DNA of 8,561 nt, taken from contig JAGQRA010000806.1 of the NCBI GenBank assembly GCA_020425885.1, positions 1-8,561 on the forward strand, written 5' to 3'. The DNA comes from Planctomycetota bacterium (GTDB lineage: Bacteria > Planctomycetota > UBA1135 > UBA2386). Both the position numbers and the translations under genes were made by a program. The notes under the pieces are model-generated. The model did no database searches. It was not told the DNA's origin and saw nothing but the letters and a program-made list of their open reading frames with translations. Shown piece after piece: positions 7,701 to 8,561 of this stretch (its first letter is position 1; each line of letters begins with the position of its first letter).

Positions 7701-8234
7701 CTTCAGCTGCAGGATGTCCTGGCAGGTCTCGATGTTGAGGCAGTCGACGCCGCCGGCGACCAACCCCTTGGCGTAGATCCGGTACGACTCGAACAGCTCC
7801 TCCGTGCCGATGTGGCCGAGGGTCACGAGCTTGGTGCCGGGCCCCATCGACCCGGCCGCGAACCGGGGCCGTTCGGGCGTGGAGTACTTCCGGGCCACCC
7901 GACACGCGGCCTCCGCCGCCATCCGGTTGAGTTCGAAGGCGCGCGAGCCGAGACCGAATTCCTCGAGCACGTACGGCTGCCCGCCGAACGAATCGGTCTC
8001 GACGACGTCGGCGCCGGCCTCGAAGTAGCGCGCGTGGATCGCCTCGATGACGTCGGGGCGGGTCTCGACGAGGATCTCGTTGCAGCCCTCGAGGTTCTTG
8101 AAGTCGTCGAGGGTCAGGTCCGCCGACTGGATCTGGGTGCCCATGGCACCGTCGAAGACGAGGACCCGCTCGCGCAGCACGCGCAGGATCGGAAACTGCT
8201 CGAGGCGAGCCTGTGGGTCGAAGCGAGGGGTCAT
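4716..8234 (-). CDS. metH: Cobalamin-dependent methionine synthase, full length
   Basis: This 1172-residue protein transfers the methyl group of 5-methyltetrahydrofolate to homocysteine through methylcobalamin, giving methionine. All modules are present. The homocysteine domain (about 6-320) begins VFDGAMGTQ and has the zinc ligands Cys234 and Cys300-Cys301 (GGCCGTTPDH). The pterin domain (about 345-610) has GERTNANGSKKF. The four-helix cap (about 640-725) has GEMQLPFVLQSAEAMK. The B12 domain has DVHDIGKN (737-744), whose His739 is the lower cobalt ligand, and GMSGLLVKS. The C-terminal activation domain (about 895-1172) keeps the AdoMet motif R-x3-GYPACP at Arg1111 and ends PEQSTSAVICHHPAAKYF. 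It resembles the KPPFWG/FGYPACPNIEDQ subtype rather than the E. coli form (1227 residues). A TTG at 8252 would add six residues; the ATG at 8234 is preferred. The gene stands alone, with no cobalamin riboswitch in the 72-base upstream gap. Confidence 0.98.
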   Translation of the reverse strand: MTPRFDPQARLEQFPILRVLRERVLVFDGAMGTQIQSADLTLDDFKNLEGCNEILVETRPDVIEAIHARYFEAGADVVETDSFGGQPYVLEEFGLGSRAFELNRMAAEAACRVARKYSTPERPRFAAGSMGPGTKLVTLGHIGTEELFESYRIYAKGLVAGGVDCLNIETCQDILQLKLAVLAARDAMAELGREVPIFATVTIETTGTMLVGSDIAAAVTTLESLPVDVIGLNCATGPDLMQESVRFLGANTTRAIMVMPNAGLPRNVGGQAVYDLTPAELGRFQARFVDEYGVAIVGGCCGTTPDHVAAMAAAVAGKVPAARPTEFLPQVASLFHSVPLDQDSGPLLVGERTNANGSKKFRELMLAGDVEGMLQMAKEQAHEGAHVLDVCTAYVGRDESADMLALLRPLVQQVTLPVMIDSTQLDVVENALRVVPGRAIINSINLEDGEGRADRLCELARRYGASFVALTIDEDGMAKTAERKLEVARRLYDIVVNRHGMQPGDLIFDPLTFTIGSGDEASRDAGIQTLRGIELIKQHIPGVRTILGLSNISFGLDPYPRQILNSVYMHEAIQHGLDAAIVHASKIVPIHKLDDADRKVTLDLIYDRRGDGYDPLFAFIERFAGKKRIDLGTAVDEGSLPVEERLSKRIIDGNRNGIGKHLDEAMLKYKPLEIINDILLDGMKVVGELFGSGEMQLPFVLQSAEAMKAAVAYLQPFMEKVDGDAKGTMVLATVRGDVHDIGKNLVDIVVSNNGYRVVNLGIKVPVEQILEAAREHQANAVGMSGLLVKSTVVMKENLELMSQRGLSTPVICGGAALNRAYVEDDLRQAYTTGPVYYGADAFSGLHIMDELTGRAKAKVMTQTAAPQKRLTSHRRMTRAEKEKLLEHAFGEYADSGVEPAVRVPKPPFWGASVVGPDELDLGTVLQYVNRKALFRLQWQYKQGKRSAEAYERFIAESVEPRFRELVKRVRAEKTLEPRVVYGYWPCFSERNALVVLDPNDHARELCRFDFPRQPGGRRLCLSDYFRPVGSGDPDVVGFSLVTMGAVATRESERLFRENRYDEYLHFHGISVEGAEALAEYWHKRMRQQLGIAHEDSPEIGDLFKQKYQGSRYSFGYPACPNIEDQDKLLLLLEASRIGVSLSDEFQLVPEQSTSAVICHHPAAKYFNVTVTT

Positions 8235-8306
8235 GCGCGAGTTATCGGGCAACGGAGCTTAGCGGCCCGATCCCGTATCCCCACGCTTCCCCGCGAAAAC
8301 GCGCGG
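8235..8306 (-). promoter_or_regulatory. Gap upstream of metH with possible promoter
   Basis: This is the 72-base gap between the upstream gene's stop and the metH ATG. GATAAC (minus strand, 8246-8241) resembles a -10 element and sits six bases before the ATG, which would make the transcript leaderless; no good -35 is visible. A short hairpin (CCGCG/CGCGG, 8306-8291) follows the stop of the upstream gene but has no T-run. There is no B12-box or room for a cobalamin or SAM riboswitch. Co-transcription with the upstream gene cannot be excluded. Confidence 0.25.
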
Positions 8307-8561
8307 TCAGCGCCGGGGCAGCTTGACGGAGATCCGATGACTCTCGGCACCGACCAAGGCATCGACGATTGCGGTGCGATGACCGGGCGCTCCGACGCGG
8401 AAGCGAAGCCTGCCGAGCGGCAGGCCACGCAACGCGAGCGCGCCCTTGGCGGTGAAGTCCTCGTCGCCGATGAGCACGGTCGCGTCCTGCACCTCGTTCC
8501 CGTCGTCGCCGGCGCCTTCGCATTCGACCTCGAGCTGCAACCTGCCGTCCGGCACCCGCAG
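8307..8561 (-). CDS. C-terminal end of a carboxypeptidase-regulatory-like beta-sandwich protein (runs off right edge)
   Basis: The minus strand is open from the window edge to a TGA at 8309-8307, giving the last 84 residues of a longer protein. The frame continues through the edge, and the first in-frame start-like codon (GTG, 8555) is probably internal. The end reads LALRGLPLGRLRFRVGAPGH followed by RTAIVDALVGAESHRISVKLPRR. This is the late-strand pattern of carboxypeptidase-regulatory-like or PEGA-like domains: a short L-P-x-G turn, alternating hydrophobic strands, then a PGHR turn. The same layout (LPAG, then PGFRPFEI, then VRLEPWP) is seen near residues 734-767 of the large secreted protein at 1736-4396, so the two may belong to one loose family. 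Nothing indicates an enzyme in this part. The stop lies 72 bases upstream of metH on the same strand, so partial co-transcription is possible. The rest of the gene, including any signal peptide, lies beyond the window. Confidence 0.7.
   Translation of the reverse strand: MRVPDGRLQLEVECEGAGDDGNEVQDATVLIGDEDFTAKGALALRGLPLGRLRFRVGAPGHRTAIVDALVGAESHRISVKLPRR

Noticed and set aside
8291..8306. Intrinsic terminator after the gene upstream of metH.
   Set aside because: The CCGCG/CGCGG stem has five pairs and a six-base loop, but no T-run follows, so terminator function is not supported.
8235..8306. Cobalamin or SAM riboswitch controlling metH.
   Set aside because: The gap is only 72 bases and has no B12-box or recognisable riboswitch core.
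1..8561. CRISPR array, transposase, integrase, tRNA, toxin-antitoxin or other defence system.
   Set aside because: I saw no regularly spaced repeats, mobile-element or nuclease motifs, or tRNA-like folds. All frames of any length with recognisable motifs are accounted for by the listed genes.

Overview
The window is GC-rich and densely coded, with five genes on two strands and gaps of under 100 bases. I infer a Gram-negative-type bacterium, most likely in or near the Planctomycetota. The reasons are the large secreted protein built of carboxypeptidase-regulatory-like repeats, a second protein of similar build, an LplT/Aas-type transporter, the LysR subtype and the single-cluster ferredoxin. 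No ribosomal or other marker gene is present, so this placement is tentative.

Left part (1-1692): the N-terminal 240 residues of an LplT/Aas-like major facilitator transporter run off the left edge on the minus strand. A LysR-family regulator is divergently transcribed from it across a 93-base gap, the usual arrangement for a LysR regulator and its target. The gap holds an 11-base perfect palindrome next to the regulator start and a -10-like element on each strand.

Middle (1736-4682, plus strand): a secreted or membrane-anchored 886-residue protein made of serial Ig-like beta-sandwich repeats is followed by a small one-cluster iron-sulfur ferredoxin. A perfect 7-base inverted repeat lies just upstream of the ferredoxin start.

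Right part (4716-8561, minus strand): a complete cobalamin-dependent methionine synthase (metH) converges on the ferredoxin gene across 33 bases. Upstream of metH, the last 84 codons of another beta-sandwich protein run off the right edge. The best functional link is speculative: MetH needs a low-potential electron donor for reductive reactivation, and the neighbouring ferredoxin could supply it. I found no RNA genes, insertion sequences, CRISPR arrays or cobalamin riboswitch, and nothing that clearly amounts to a new defence or mobile system. The least described part is the large secreted repeat protein.
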